NCBI RefSeq assembly: GCF_900129325.1
Contig: NZ_FQUP01000001.1
Location: 1,178,001-1,242,000 of the forward strand
Source: Kaistia soli DSM 19436
GTDB taxonomy: Bacteria > Pseudomonadota > Alphaproteobacteria > Rhizobiales > Kaistiaceae
Direction: 5' to 3'
DNA: 64,000 bases
The translations under genes were made by a program, and so were the position numbers. Position 1 is the stretch's first letter. Each line of letters starts with the position of its first letter. Shown here in pieces: positions 17,033-26,351 of this stretch. The notes under the pieces were generated by a model. The model saw only the letters and a list, made by a program, of their open reading frames with translations. It did no database searches and was not told the origin of the DNA.

Positions 17033-17688
17033 TGGCCTGGACACCAGAGACGGAACGGGATCTGCGGCGGCTATGGGCGCGGGGCGACACGGCAACGATG
17101 ATCGGCATCGCGCTCCATTGCAGCCGCAACGCCGTGCTCGGCAAGGTGCACCGGCTGAAGCTCGAGGCGCGGGCGCCTGACGGCGGGCCGGGCGGCAAGC
17201 CGCGCACGGAGCCGAAGGCCGTGAAGGCGGGGCAGCCGGCGGCGGTTCGCGCGCTTGTCGATCCCGCTGGCGACAAGGGCCGCGCCGGGCGCCGGCATGG
17301 GCCGCCGAAGGGGCGGAAGCCGGCGAACAATTTCGGCTTCTTCGGCAAGCCGGCGGCCGCGCCGCTGCCGCCTCGGCTTGACCTCGTTGAGGCCGAGCCT
17401 ACGCGGTCGGGGGCTATTCCAATCGATGACGCGATCGGCGGGCAATGCCACTGGCCGCTGTGGGGCAGCGTGCCGGTCGCCGATCTGCCGCCCTCCGAGC
17501 GGCTCGTCTGCGCAGCGCCTGCGAGGGTGATATGCGAGGGCGAGGGCGGCAAGATCCTCGACATCTACTGCGAAGCACATCGATCGCGCGCCTCGGCGCC
17601 GGGCAAGCCTGTGCGGCTCGGGCCGCCGCCGTTGCCGCGCGACATGGCCGATGGCGGGCATACCAGCACGCGGCGGGGTGCGCTGTGA
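17032..17688 (+). CDS. GcrA-like cell cycle regulator (phage-encoded)
   Basis: 218 residues. The N-terminal domain (about 1-48) begins WTPETERDLRRLWARG and ends RNAVLGKVHRL, the signature of the GcrA DNA-binding domain. After a long Pro/Ala/Gly linker, the C-terminal segment has QCHWPLWG, ERLVCAAP and IYCEAH. These correspond to the conserved Cys/Trp/His end of GcrA that contacts sigma70. GcrA in Caulobacter and relatives activates promoters carrying methylated GANTC. This copy is longer in the linker than chromosomal GcrA as I recall it. It lies two genes before a DNA methyltransferase, so altered host cell-cycle transcription is a reasonable hypothesis. Confidence 0.85.
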   Translation: MAWTPETERDLRRLWARGDTATMIGIALHCSRNAVLGKVHRLKLEARAPDGGPGGKPRTEPKAVKAGQPAAVRALVDPAGDKGRAGRRHGPPKGRKPANNFGFFGKPAAAPLPPRLDLVEAEPTRSGAIPIDDAIGGQCHWPLWGSVPVADLPPSERLVCAAPARVICEGEGGKILDIYCEAHRSRASAPGKPVRLGPPPLPRDMADGGHTSTRRGAL

Positions 17689-18422
17689 CGCGCGCGGCCG
17701 ACATCAAGGTCGTCTCGCTTGCGGGCGACGACGGAAAGCGGCGCAGCGTCGCCGAGCGGATCTGCGGCAATTGCGGTGCACGGGGCCATGTGCCGAGCCG
17801 CGGTGCCACCGGGCGCGGCATGCCGCCTGAGGCCATCAATCGCATGTTCCGGGCCAAGGGCTGGGAACTCGGCATCGCCGCCTTCAGCGAACGCTGCCCG
17901 GACTGTGTCGCCGCCGCGAAAATCTCCGAGACGATGGAGGAGCCGGCCATGCCGGAGATCAAATCCCCGAACAGCATCGCGGCGATTGCAGCGCTTCCTG
18001 CCACCGCACCGCGCAGCATTACGCCCGACGATCGCCGGCTGATCTTCGTCAAGCTCGGCGACGTCTATGACGACGGCGCCGGCGGCTATGTCGTGGGCTG
18101 GACCGACAAGCGCGTTTCGCAGGATCTTGGGTGTCCCCTCGCCTGGGTGAGCGAGGTCCGCGAACAGATGTTCGGGCCGCTGAAGGCCAATCCGGAGATT
18201 CTGGCGCTGCTCGAGGAGTGTCGCAGGATCTTGGACAAGGCCGAGGAACGGTTCATGGCCGCGCAGCGCCAGCACAATGAGACCGTGCTTGCGATCAGCG
18301 CGGCCGACAAGCGGCTCTCTGCCGAGGGCGCCCGCGTTGTCGATGTCTTCCGGGGCATTACCGAAGACATGGACCGGACGCGGGCCAAGCTGCGCAAGAT
18401 CGAGCAGGCGGTGTTGCCATGA
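17685..18422 (+). CDS. Zinc-knuckle phage protein of unknown function
   Basis: 245 residues from a GTG that overlaps the GcrA-like stop (GTGA). An N-terminal zinc site has CGNCGARGH and, about 40 residues later, CPDC. A middle segment (GWTDKRVSQDLGCPLAWV) resembles a helix-turn-helix, and the C-terminal 80 residues form a coiled coil. The frame opens further upstream to 17445, but that part lies over the GcrA-like gene. The stop overlaps the methyltransferase ATG. Probably a DNA-binding regulator or adaptor; no named family. Confidence 0.7.
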   Translation: MTRAADIKVVSLAGDDGKRRSVAERICGNCGARGHVPSRGATGRGMPPEAINRMFRAKGWELGIAAFSERCPDCVAAAKISETMEEPAMPEIKSPNSIAAIAALPATAPRSITPDDRRLIFVKLGDVYDDGAGGYVVGWTDKRVSQDLGCPLAWVSEVREQMFGPLKANPEILALLEECRRILDKAEERFMAAQRQHNETVLAISAADKRLSAEGARVVDVFRGITEDMDRTRAKLRKIEQAVLP

Positions 18423-19748
18423 GCGAGCCGCGCCTTTTCCTCGGTGGCCGCGTGACGCTCCATCCCGGCGATTGCCGCGAGATGATCCGGCGCATTCCCG
18501 ATGCCTCGATCGACAGCGTCGTCACTGATCCGCCCTATGCGCTTGTCTCGATCGGCAAGCGATTCGGCAAGGAAGGCGCCGCGCCCTCGAAGCCCGGCAA
18601 GACGGGCGCCTATGCCCGCGCCTCGGCGGGCTTCATGGGCAAGGCCTGGGACACCGGCGAGACGGCGTTTGCGGAGGAATTCTGGGCCGAGGTGCTGCGC
18701 GTGCTGAAGCCCGGCGGCCATGTCGTGGCCTTCGGCGGCACGCGCTCCTATCACCGGCTCGCCTGCGCGATCGAGGATGCCGGATTTGAGATCCGCGATC
18801 AGTTGGCGTGGTGTTACGGCGCGGGATTTCCCAAATCGCACGACATTGCCAAGGCGATCGACAAGAGGGGGGGGGCATTACCGCGGCAAGCGCGGGATGC
18901 CGATACCTTTCCAGTCGAGTGCAAAGGGGCAGGAATACGAGCGCACCGAGAAGGGCTCGGCTGTGCTTGACGACGCGAAGGCTTGGGAAGGCTGGGGCAC
19001 AGCGCTCAAGCCGGCCTGGGAACCGATCGTGCTGGCGCGCAAGGCGCTTGTCGGCACCGTCGCCGAGACCGTGCTTGCGCATGGCTGCGGCGGGTTGAAC
19101 ATCGACGGATGCAGAATCCCGGTTGGCGATGGCGATCGACTTGTCAGTTTCGAGCGCGCCGCTGGCGATGTCAGTCGGGAGAACTGGCGCAAAGGCACGT
19201 GCGTCGGTGGCGGCAAGCCGGTCGATCATGGCCGCTGGCCGGCGAACATCCTGCATGACGGCAGCGATGAGGTGCTTGCGGCGTTCCCGGAGTCGGGCGG
19301 CAGCGTGCAGCGCACCGGAAAGCGCACCGGGGTGCTTGGCGACTTTGGAGGCCAGGCGCAAGTCGTCATGGGGCACGACGACGCTGGTGGCTCGGCTGCC
19401 CGGTTTTTCTATTCGGCCAAGGCGGACGCGCATGACCGGATCGGCTCCAAGCATCCGACCGTCAAGCCTGTCGACCTGATGCAATGGCTTTGCCGGCTGG
19501 TGACGCCGCCGGGCGGCACGGTGCTCGATCCCTTCGCCGGCAGCGGCACGACCGGCGAGGCGGCCTGGCGCGAGGGCTTTTTCGCCGTGCTGATCGAGCG
19601 CGAGGCCGAATACCAGGCCGACATCGCGCGGCGGATGGATCTCGCCACCGCCGGCCCGGCGACCCGCAAGGCCGAGAGCACGAAGGCGCGCGGCCGCGCC
19701 GCCGACATGGCCGGGACGCTTTTCGACCAGCCGGAGGCAGCGGAGTGA
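18419..19748 (+). pseudogene. DNA methyltransferase, beta class (N6-A or N4-C), interrupted by a frameshift at a G9 tract
   Basis: The first frame (18419 to about 18875) carries catalytic motif IV TDPPY near residue 38, then GGHVVAFGG. The second frame (from about 18876 to 19748) carries KHPTVKP and the AdoMet-binding motif FAGSGTTGEA. Motif order IV...I is the beta class used by many phage and CcrM-type enzymes. The frames meet at nine consecutive G (18867-18875); eight G would join them into one protein of about 440 residues. As written, frame one ends at 18970 after 183 residues without motif I and should be inactive. This may be a sequencing error, a real mutation or a slippage switch. 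Target sequence unknown. Confidence 0.8.
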
Positions 19749-19957
19749 CCGTCAAACGCCCGATCGCGATCGCGTTGTCAGATTCCGAACTCGCTCTCCT
19801 GCAAGAGAGCGTCTGGGTTTGGGAGGACTCGTATCGGTCATCACGGTTCAAGGCGAAGGCCCAGGGCCGCGCCGATGACGTGCGCCACTGTGACAGGAAG
19901 ATCGCTGCGCTGCGGAACCTGAAGGCGCGGCTTTATCGCGTCAAGGCAGCGTCATGA
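19745..19957 (+). CDS. Small phage protein of unknown function
   Basis: 70 residues from a GTG overlapping the methyltransferase stop (GTGA). Helical, with a basic C-terminus (KIAALRNLKARLYRVK). Its stop overlaps the primase ATG. No recognised domain. Confidence 0.6.
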   Translation: MTVKRPIAIALSDSELALLQESVWVWEDSYRSSRFKAKAQGRADDVRHCDRKIAALRNLKARLYRVKAAS

Positions 19958-21135
19958 CCATCTCCGATGCCATGCGGGCCTTTGTCGAGGAGGCGCGCGC
20001 CGTCTCGATCGACACCGAGGTTTCCCGCCGCGGCCTGAAGCTGATGCGACACGGAAGCGAGCTGGTCGGCCCCTGCCCTGTCTGCGGCGGACGGGATCGC
20101 TTCTCCGTCAATTTGCGCAAGGGCGTCTTCATGTGCCGCCAGGGCGGCGTCGCGGGCGACGTCATCGCCTTGGTCGAATATCTCGATGCGACGGATTTCC
20201 TTGGCGCTTGCGAGACCTTGACCGGCAGACCGCCGCCGAAGGGCGAAAGCCGCGGGCCGGACCCGGAAGAGCTGGCGCGGCGCGAAGCACTGCGGCTTGC
20301 CGCCGAGGCCGAGCGGGAACGCGGCGAGCGCGACTATCGCGAGGAAGAACGGGCGCGGATGTGGCGGCTTTGGACCGCTGCTGCCGCTGTGACCGATGGC
20401 TCGCCCGTCGACCGCTATCTCGAGCGGCGACGCCTGCCACTGATGCGCGGCGTGGCGCTGAAGGTGATCGACTCGCAGCCCTATTTCGAGGGCGGCAGCG
20501 AGATCTGGCGCGGCCCGGCGATGATCGCGGCCATCGTCGATGGCGCCGGCACCTTCAGCGGCGCGCATCTGACCTGGATCGACCCGGTCACCTTCGGCAA
20601 GGCCGAGATCGTCGACCCGGCGACCGGCGAGGTGCTGCCGGCCAAGAAGGTGCGCGGCTCGATGCGCGGCGGGCATATTCCGCTCTCGAAGCCGCTGGCG
20701 CCCTGTCGCCTCGTCATTGGCGAGGGGATCGAGACCGTGCTCTCCGTCCGCCATGCCATGCAGCATGTGCATGGCGGCGGCTATGACGCGGCGACGCTCT
20801 ATTGGTCGGCGGTTTCGCTCGGCAATCTCGGCGGGCGGGCAAGCGAGACCATCCCGCATCCGACGCTCGCCACAACCGACAAGCTCGGCCGCCGGCGGCG
20901 GGTCAAGGTGCCCGGCCCTATCCCGGCCGAGGACAGCGACGGGCGGCCGGGGCTGATGCCGCCAGAGGCGATCGACGAGGTGATCATCCTTGGCGATGGC
21001 GACAGCGACCGCTTCACGACCGAGCAGCACCTGGCGCGGGCCTCTGCCCGCTGGAAGCGCGCCGGGCGGCGGATCCGCATCGCCTTCGCGCCGTCCGGCC
21101 ATGATTTCAATGATGTCCTGCGGAGAACAGCATGA
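19954..21135 (+). CDS. Phage DNA primase (CHC2 zinc finger and Toprim)
   Basis: 393 residues. An N-terminal zinc-binding primase domain (about 25-90) has the cysteine set in CPVCGGRDRF and FMCRQGG. A charged linker follows (110-145). The Toprim catalytic region spans about 245-390, with the conserved Glu in VIGEGIETVLS and the DxD-like ILGDGDSD. Such enzymes make RNA primers for phage DNA replication. Translationally coupled to the downstream helicase gene. The zinc and Toprim order matches DnaG/P4-alpha-type primases, but the helicase is on a separate protein. Confidence 0.92.
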   Translation: MTISDAMRAFVEEARAVSIDTEVSRRGLKLMRHGSELVGPCPVCGGRDRFSVNLRKGVFMCRQGGVAGDVIALVEYLDATDFLGACETLTGRPPPKGESRGPDPEELARREALRLAAEAERERGERDYREEERARMWRLWTAAAAVTDGSPVDRYLERRRLPLMRGVALKVIDSQPYFEGGSEIWRGPAMIAAIVDGAGTFSGAHLTWIDPVTFGKAEIVDPATGEVLPAKKVRGSMRGGHIPLSKPLAPCRLVIGEGIETVLSVRHAMQHVHGGGYDAATLYWSAVSLGNLGGRASETIPHPTLATTDKLGRRRRVKVPGPIPAEDSDGRPGLMPPEAIDEVIILGDGDSDRFTTEQHLARASARWKRAGRRIRIAFAPSGHDFNDVLRRTA

Positions 21136-22655
21136 CCAGAAGCCCCGCAGAGACGGACCCCGGCGATGTCGAGACGGTGGCAGCGATTGTCGGGGGCGGG
21201 GAAGCCGATTCCCTTGGTGAACCCCTTTCGGAAGAGACCGGGTTTGAAGGGGTGGAAGCGCTTGACGAGATCCAGCCCGAGGAGGGCGACGGCGGTAAGC
21301 CGACCGAGCCGCAGGCCTGGGGCTTCGATATCGACTGGATGAACGACAACTTCGCCCTGGTCCTGATGGGATCGAAGGCCGTCGTCATTCGCGAGCAGAA
21401 CGTCGGGCCGATCGAGGATCGGGTGCGCATTTTGTCGATCGACGCGTTCAGGGAGAAGTTTCTCAACAAAAGGACGCAGATCATGTCGGGAGACAAGGTC
21501 AAGACGGTCACATGGGCCGATCGTTGGCGCACGCATACCAAGCGGCGGACCTTCGACGGGATCGAGTTCTTTCCGAATCCCGATGGCGCCCTATCGACGC
21601 CCGGTTATTTGAACCTCTATCGCGGCTTCAGCGTGACGCCGAAGGCCAAGCCGCACGGCTATGACGTGCTGCTCGACCATATGCGCAACAATATCTGCCA
21701 TGGCGACGCCGAGCTGTTCCGATGGCTGTTCGGCTGGTTCGCGCACATGATGCAGCGGCCGCGCGAGCGGATCGGCACGGCGCTTGTCGTGCGCGGGCGC
21801 ATGGGCGCCGGCAAGACGATCGTCGGCGAGTTCATGGGCTCGCTGATCGCCTCGCACTACTTCCTCGTCGGCGACGCGCGCTACATCACCGGCAACTTCA
21901 ACGCCCATATGGCGAGCTGCCTGCTGTTGCAGGCCGAGGAAGCGGTCTGGGCCGGCGACAAGGCGGCCGAGGGCCGGCTGAAGGATCTCGTCACGGCCGA
22001 GATCCAGATGATCGAACAGAAGTCGATCGACCCGATTCGGCTGAAGAACTTTGTCCGCCTGATCATGACGTCGAACGAGGATTGGGTCGTGCCGGCGGGC
22101 AAGGATGAGCGGCGCTTTGCCGTCTTCGACGTGCATCCGCGCTGTGCGCAGAACCATGACTATTTCCGCGAGATGCGGGAGGAGATGGATAATGGCGGGC
22201 GCGAGGCGCTGCTCGCCGACCTGCTCGCCTTCGATCTCTCGACGGTCAACCTTCGCCAGATCCCGATGACGTCGGCGCTGCTTGAGCAGAAGTTCCGCTC
22301 GCTCGACACGGTCGAGGCCTGGTGGCTCGAGCGGCTCATGGATGGCTCGACGAAGCGCGGCGGCGGCGATTGGAAGGCCGAGGTCGCGGTCGACACGCTC
22401 TATGACGACTATGTGGCGCAGGCCGAGAAGATCGGCGTCAAGCGCAAGGCCGAGAAGGTCCAGTTTGCGATCAAGCTCGGCAAGCTCGTGCCAGGCCTGC
22501 AGAAGACCCGGCCGTGGGTGACGGACGATCACAACGTGCGCCGACGCACCTGGTCTTACGTGCTGCCTGACCTTGCCACCTGCCGCGCTTTGCTCACCCG
22601 CGCCGTCGGACAGGAGATCGACTGGCCGGATATGGGCGACGAGGAGGCGGCATGA
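21132..22655 (+). CDS. Phage replicative helicase/ATPase (DUF5906-type, SF3-like)
   Basis: 507 residues. After a variable acidic N-terminus (1-60), the ATPase domain (about 180-380) has a Walker A GRMGAGKT, an acidic Walker B region (LLLQAEEAVWAG) and the sensor-like MTSNEDW followed by a conserved Arg pair (DERRFAVFD). This matches the DUF5906/primase-helicase C-terminal family of phages and satellites. Directly downstream of the primase and directly upstream of a dense repeat array, it is the likely initiator or helicase of phage replication. Confidence 0.88.
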   Translation: MTRSPAETDPGDVETVAAIVGGGEADSLGEPLSEETGFEGVEALDEIQPEEGDGGKPTEPQAWGFDIDWMNDNFALVLMGSKAVVIREQNVGPIEDRVRILSIDAFREKFLNKRTQIMSGDKVKTVTWADRWRTHTKRRTFDGIEFFPNPDGALSTPGYLNLYRGFSVTPKAKPHGYDVLLDHMRNNICHGDAELFRWLFGWFAHMMQRPRERIGTALVVRGRMGAGKTIVGEFMGSLIASHYFLVGDARYITGNFNAHMASCLLLQAEEAVWAGDKAAEGRLKDLVTAEIQMIEQKSIDPIRLKNFVRLIMTSNEDWVVPAGKDERRFAVFDVHPRCAQNHDYFREMREEMDNGGREALLADLLAFDLSTVNLRQIPMTSALLEQKFRSLDTVEAWWLERLMDGSTKRGGGDWKAEVAVDTLYDDYVAQAEKIGVKRKAEKVQFAIKLGKLVPGLQKTRPWVTDDHNVRRRTWSYVLPDLATCRALLTRAVGQEIDWPDMGDEEAA

Positions 22656-23001
22656 GCCGATTTTCCGCGTTTTGGTCCAAGGTTACTTGGACCGCGCGCC
22701 GTCACTTGGACCAAAATTCGTCAATGAAATCAACGGCCGGTCCAGGCTGTCCAAGTGGTCCAAGTAAAAAGCCTCACGGGCGCGCGAAGCGGCCGCGACA
22801 GCCCCAAAAATTGCCCCTTCCCGCTCTCGGGGGAAAGAGACGCCGATGAGACAAATACCAGCAACCTCAAAATTACCTGGACCACTTGGACCACTTGGAC
22901 CGGCTCAACAAAATCAACGGGTTAACATGGTCCAGGTACTCTCTTTTCTCTCAATCAACCTTGGACCACTTGGACCAAGCCGGAACGGGGATGAAACGGC
23001 G
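22656..23001. repeat. Iteron-like array of ACTTGGACC 9-mers; candidate phage replication origin
   Basis: About twelve copies of ACTTGGACC or its complement, exact or with one mismatch, lie between 22674 and 22976 in both orientations. Forward sites are near 22685, 22704, 22875, 22884, 22893, 22960 and 22968. Reverse sites are near 22674, 22739, 22749, 22757 and 22929. Two forward copies at 22884-22901 are in perfect 9-bp tandem. A-rich stretches separate the clusters. Open frames through the region translate to repetitive Gly-Pro-Leu or Trp/Ser runs and are not convincing. The site follows primase and helicase genes, so an origin is the best guess; a regulatory array for the downstream NusG-like gene is the alternative. 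Confidence 0.7.
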
Positions 23002-23604
23002 ATGACGAACGGCAGGACGTGGCGGATTGGCGATCTGGTCGACATGCTGCCGCCTCTGGCCGAGGCCGAGATAGCCGCGCCGGGGCTAAATGGCAGCCAA
23101 TGGTTCGTGCTTTCGGTTGAGCCGCGATGCGAGCGCCGCGTGCTGGCCGACCTCGGCAAGGCGCGCATGCCGGGCTATGTGCCCGAGCAGGCCGTCATGC
23201 GGAAGGCGCCGCATCGCCGCCGCTATGCGCGCTGCCTGATGCCGCTGCTGCCCGGCTATGTGTTCGTCGACCTTGCGCCTACGCCGGACGCATGGGCCGC
23301 GGCGCGGGCCGTGCGCGGCGTCAATAGCTTCGTCAAGGGCGCGAACGGCATCAATCCGCTGTGCGTTCCTGATGATGTTGTCGGCGATATCATGTCGGCC
23401 GAGGCGCGCGGGATGTTCGCCGACGATGACCGCCGCATCGTCAAGACGGGCGTGCGGGTGGCGGTCATAGGCGGGCCGTATGACGGCATGGCCGGTGTCG
23501 TCACGCGCGGCGGGCTGGTGACGGCACAGCTGCGGTTCGATGATTGGTCGGCCAAGCGTGCGCCGATCACGATCGCCGTTGACCGACTCGGTGTTCTCGC
23601 GTAA
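23002..23604 (+). CDS. NusG/RfaH-like transcription (anti)termination factor
   Basis: 200 residues starting MTNGRTWRIGDL with a GGGGA box upstream; the frame extends to 22846 only across the repeat array. The NGN domain (about 30-125) shows WFVLSVEPRCERRV, the hydrophobic LMPLLPGYVFVDL and VRGVNSFVKG. A KOW-type motif follows near 155 (VAVIGGPYDGMAGVV). NusG paralogues bind the RNA polymerase clamp and suppress pausing or termination at particular operons. It lies immediately before the terminase and structural genes, with a hairpin in between, so a late-operon antiterminator is the natural inference. Confidence 0.88.
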   Translation: MTNGRTWRIGDLVDMLPPLAEAEIAAPGLNGSQWFVLSVEPRCERRVLADLGKARMPGYVPEQAVMRKAPHRRRYARCLMPLLPGYVFVDLAPTPDAWAAARAVRGVNSFVKGANGINPLCVPDDVVGDIMSAEARGMFADDDRRIVKTGVRVAVIGGPYDGMAGVVTRGGLVTAQLRFDDWSAKRAPITIAVDRLGVLA

Positions 23605-23714
23605 CGCTCAAGGCAGGATCTGCGAGAGATCTTGTCGCGCTCGGCTTCGGCTTTGAGGAATGCGCTGCTCGCACCCGGAAGACGGCCCTAGCCGCTCTTC
23701 GCGATGGAAATGTA

Positions 23715-23743
23715 TTGCCCGGATGCAGAGATGCAGGCCGGGC
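23715..23743 (+). terminator. Hairpin, possible terminator upstream of the late genes
   Basis: TGCCCGG (23715-23721) pairs with CCGGGCA (23737-23743) around a 15-base loop, followed by TTTGTGTGT. The T-run is short, so termination is uncertain. Its location between the NusG-like gene and HNH/terminase would suit a signal overcome by antitermination. Confidence 0.4.
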
Positions 23744-23761
23744 ATTTGTGTGTCTAGGGGT

Positions 23762-24097
23762 ATGACGCACAACCGGCCGCGGCTGCAGACATTGAAGCCG
23801 GCTATCGCGACGCTCGACACGCGCACGGCGATGCCGCCGCCTAAGGTCGCCAATCCCTTCTATCTGTCGACCGCATGGCGCGCTCTGGTCGCCGAAGTGA
23901 CTGCCGAGCGCGGTCCTCTATGCCAGGATCCATTGTGCAAGCGGGCCAGTCGGTACGCATCGCGTGTCTTCGCTGATCACGTTGTAGAGCTTCAGGACGG
24001 CGGCGCGCCTCTCGACAAGGGCAACATCCTCCTGCGCTGCGGATCGTGCCACACGCGCAAGACGCTGGCCGTGAGGGCCGAGCGGCAGCGCGCCTGA
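23762..24097 (+). CDS. HNH endonuclease (packaging-associated)
   Basis: 111 residues starting MTHNRPRLQ. The HNH core shows CQDPLCKRA, then ADHVVELQDGG with the catalytic His, the Asn in GNILLRC, and SCHTRKT with the last His and Cys. Small HNH proteins next to terminase genes are widespread in HK97-type phages and are needed with terminase for DNA cleavage during packaging. The frame is open upstream to 23660 but would include the hairpin. Confidence 0.88.
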   Translation: MTHNRPRLQTLKPAIATLDTRTAMPPPKVANPFYLSTAWRALVAEVTAERGPLCQDPLCKRASRYASRVFADHVVELQDGGAPLDKGNILLRCGSCHTRKTLAVRAERQRA

Positions 24098-24179
24098 CCA
24101 GAGGGAGGGGTGGGGTCAAAGTCTGGGGGTCCAAGGGGCCTCCAACCGCTTGGGGTCTCACCCGCACAATTTTTTTGCC

Positions 24180-24662
24180 ATGGCAGACAATTTCGACCTC
24201 TTTGGCGACACGGTTCCTAACCACTTCGGTGGAAGGGGTCGGCCTCCGCATGTCCCGACCAACGAAAACCGTAACAAAGTCAAGATGTTGCTGGCGTTGG
24301 GCTGGGAGAATGAGCGGATCGCCAATGCCCTTTCGATCACGCCGCCGACGCTGAAGAAGCATTATTTTCGCGAAATGAAGTTCCGCGACGAGATGCGCGA
24401 TCGGCTCGAAAGCCGCTACGCCATGATCGTCTGGATGGGTGTTGAGGAGCGGAGCGGGGCGGCGTTCAAGGAGTTCCGCCGCATCATCGATCACAGCGCC
24501 GCCGAGAATGCGGACGGGCGCGTTCGTGGCCGTGGCGCTCCGAAAGCGCCGAAGCCGCCAAAGCTTGGCAAAAAGGAAGAGCGGAAGCTCGCCGCCGAGA
24601 GCGTCGGCGGCAAATTCTCGCCGCCAGCGCCGCCCAAACTGATTGTGGACAATAACCGCTGA
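24180..24662 (+). CDS. terS: Terminase small subunit-like protein
   Basis: 160 residues starting [14 protein letters not shown] helix-turn-helix (about 30-60, [20 protein letters not shown]) is followed by a helical oligomerisation region and a basic, Pro-rich tail. This is the size, motif and position expected of a small terminase subunit that recognises the packaging site. Stop and the large-subunit ATG overlap (TGATG). An alternative start at 24150 adds ten residues. Confidence 0.75.
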   Translation: MADNFDLFGDTVPNHFGGRGRPPHVPTNENRNKVKMLLALGWENERIANALSITPPTLKKHYFREMKFRDEMRDRLESRYAMIVWMGVEERSGAAFKEFRRIIDHSAAENADGRVRGRGAPKAPKPPKLGKKEERKLAAESVGGKFSPPAPPKLIVDNNR

Positions 24663-26350
24663 TGCAGTGGTCGACCGCGTGTCGCGATTGGGAACGGCGG
24701 ATCGTCGAGGGTCGATCGCTGATCGCCTTCGATCCTCTGTTCCCGGACGAGGCAGAGGCAGCCCTCGCCGTCTTCAAGTCGCTCCGCATCGTCGATGCGC
24801 CAGGCCAGCCAACTTTTGGCGAGGCCTGCGATGAATGGGTATTCGACTTCGTCCGGGCGATCTTCGGTGCCTATGATCACGGCACCGCGCGCCGCCTGAT
24901 CCGCGAGTTCTTCCTGCTGATCAGCAAGAAGAACTCAAAGTCGACGATTGCCGCCGGGATCATGTTGACGGCGCTCATCCGAAACTGGCGGTTTTCGGCG
25001 GAACTGCTGATCCTGGCGCCGACGCTCGAGATCGCCAACAACAGCTACAAGCCAGCGGCCGATATGGTTCGTGCCGATCCCGAGCTCGACGCTCTTCTGC
25101 ATATTCAGGATAATTTCCGGCAGATCACGCACCGGATAACCGGCGCGGTGCTTAAGGTCGTGGCGGCCGACACCGATACGGTCGGCGGCAAGAAGGCGGC
25201 TTTCGTCCTGATCGACGAGCTGTGGATCTTCGGAAAGCGGCCGAACGCCGACGCGATGCTGCGCGAGGCAACGGGCGGGCTGGTTTCCCGTCCAGAGGGC
25301 TTCGTCATCTATCTCTCGACGCAGTCTGACACGCCGCCCGCGGGCGTCTTCAAGGCCAAGCTCGATTATTTCCGGGCTGTGCGCGATGGCGACGTCGAGG
25401 ACAATAAGAGCCTTGGCGTGATCTACGAGTTCCCGAAGGCGATGATCGCGGCCAAGGCGTACCTGGTGCCCGCGAACTTCTACATCACCAACCCGAATAT
25501 CGGTCGATCGGTCGATCGGGAGTGGATCGAAGGCGAGTTGGTTAAGGAGTTAGGAACGACAGGCGGCGGCACGCTGCAAACGTTCCTGTCAAAGCATCTC
25601 AATATCGAGATCGGGCTCAATCTCCGGAATGATCGCTGGGCTGGTGTCGATCATTGGGATGCCGCGGTCGAGCCCGAGATGACGCTCAGTGAGCTTCTCG
25701 ATCGTGCCGAGGTGGTGACGATCGGCATCGACGGCGGCGGCCTCGACGATCTGTTTGGCCTGGCTGTCATCGGTCGTGAGGCTGAAACGCAGCGCTGGCT
25801 GCATTGGTCGAAGTCATGGGCTTATGAGGTGGCGCTCGAACGCCGCAAGGCCGAGGCAGCCCGCTTACAGGATTTCGCGACGCAAGGCGATCTGGTCATC
25901 GTCAAGCGGCTCGGCGACGACATCGAAGAGATCGCCGACCTGGTCGCCAGCATCGAAGAGACCGGCAAGCTTGCTCAGGTCGGCCTCGATCCGGTTGGTA
26001 TCGGCGCCATCGTCGACGCCATGGCGCTTCGCGGTATCGAGGGCGCCGAGCGGATCCACGGCATCTCGCAGGGTTGGAAGATGTCGGGAGCCATCAAGAC
26101 GCTGGAGCGCAAGCTTGCCGACGGCACGTTTGTCCATTGCGGGCAGCCGATCATGGCATGGGCGGTCGCGAATGCCCGTGTCGAGCCGAAGGGCAATGCC
26201 GTCACGATCACGAAGCAAATTTCCGGCTCCGGCAAAATTGATCCGCTGATGGCGACGTTCAACGCTGCGGCCCTTATGAGCCGCAACCCCGCCGCAATCG
26301 GCGGCCCGTCCGTCTATGAAACCCGTGGCATCCTCGAGGTCGAGATCTGA
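24662..26350 (+). CDS. terL: Terminase large subunit (HK97-type)
   Basis: 562-residue packaging motor. The N-terminal ATPase domain shows an adenine-binding region ([13 protein letters not shown], Walker A near 90-97) and Walker B LIDELW near 183. The C-terminal RNase-H-like nuclease domain begins near 350 with the acidic IGIDGGG and carries a further acidic site near 440 (GLDPVGIG). It cuts concatemers and pumps DNA into the prohead. Followed by a tiny membrane protein and the portal. Confidence 0.94.
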   Translation: MQWSTACRDWERRIVEGRSLIAFDPLFPDEAEAALAVFKSLRIVDAPGQPTFGEACDEWVFDFVRAIFGAYDHGTARRLIREFFLLISKKNSKSTIAAGIMLTALIRNWRFSAELLILAPTLEIANNSYKPAADMVRADPELDALLHIQDNFRQITHRITGAVLKVVAADTDTVGGKKAAFVLIDELWIFGKRPNADAMLREATGGLVSRPEGFVIYLSTQSDTPPAGVFKAKLDYFRAVRDGDVEDNKSLGVIYEFPKAMIAAKAYLVPANFYITNPNIGRSVDREWIEGELVKELGTTGGGTLQTFLSKHLNIEIGLNLRNDRWAGVDHWDAAVEPEMTLSELLDRAEVVTIGIDGGGLDDLFGLAVIGREAETQRWLHWSKSWAYEVALERRKAEAARLQDFATQGDLVIVKRLGDDIEEIADLVASIEETGKLAQVGLDPVGIGAIVDAMALRGIEGAERIHGISQGWKMSGAIKTLERKLADGTFVHCGQPIMAWAVANARVEPKGNAVTITKQISGSGKIDPLMATFNAAALMSRNPAAIGGPSVYETRGILEVEI

Positions 26351-26351
26351 C

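Noticed and set aside
22652-22849. 65-codon ORF starting in an ATGA overlap with the helicase stop
   Set aside because: The coupling is tempting, but the protein is a translation of the 9-mer array and linker DNA with no plausible fold; the repeats continue outside it and in other frames.
23605-23760. Possible tRNA or small RNA after the NusG-like gene
   Set aside because: Some pairing is present but no tRNA cloverleaf or conserved arms; only the terminator-like hairpin is worth listing.
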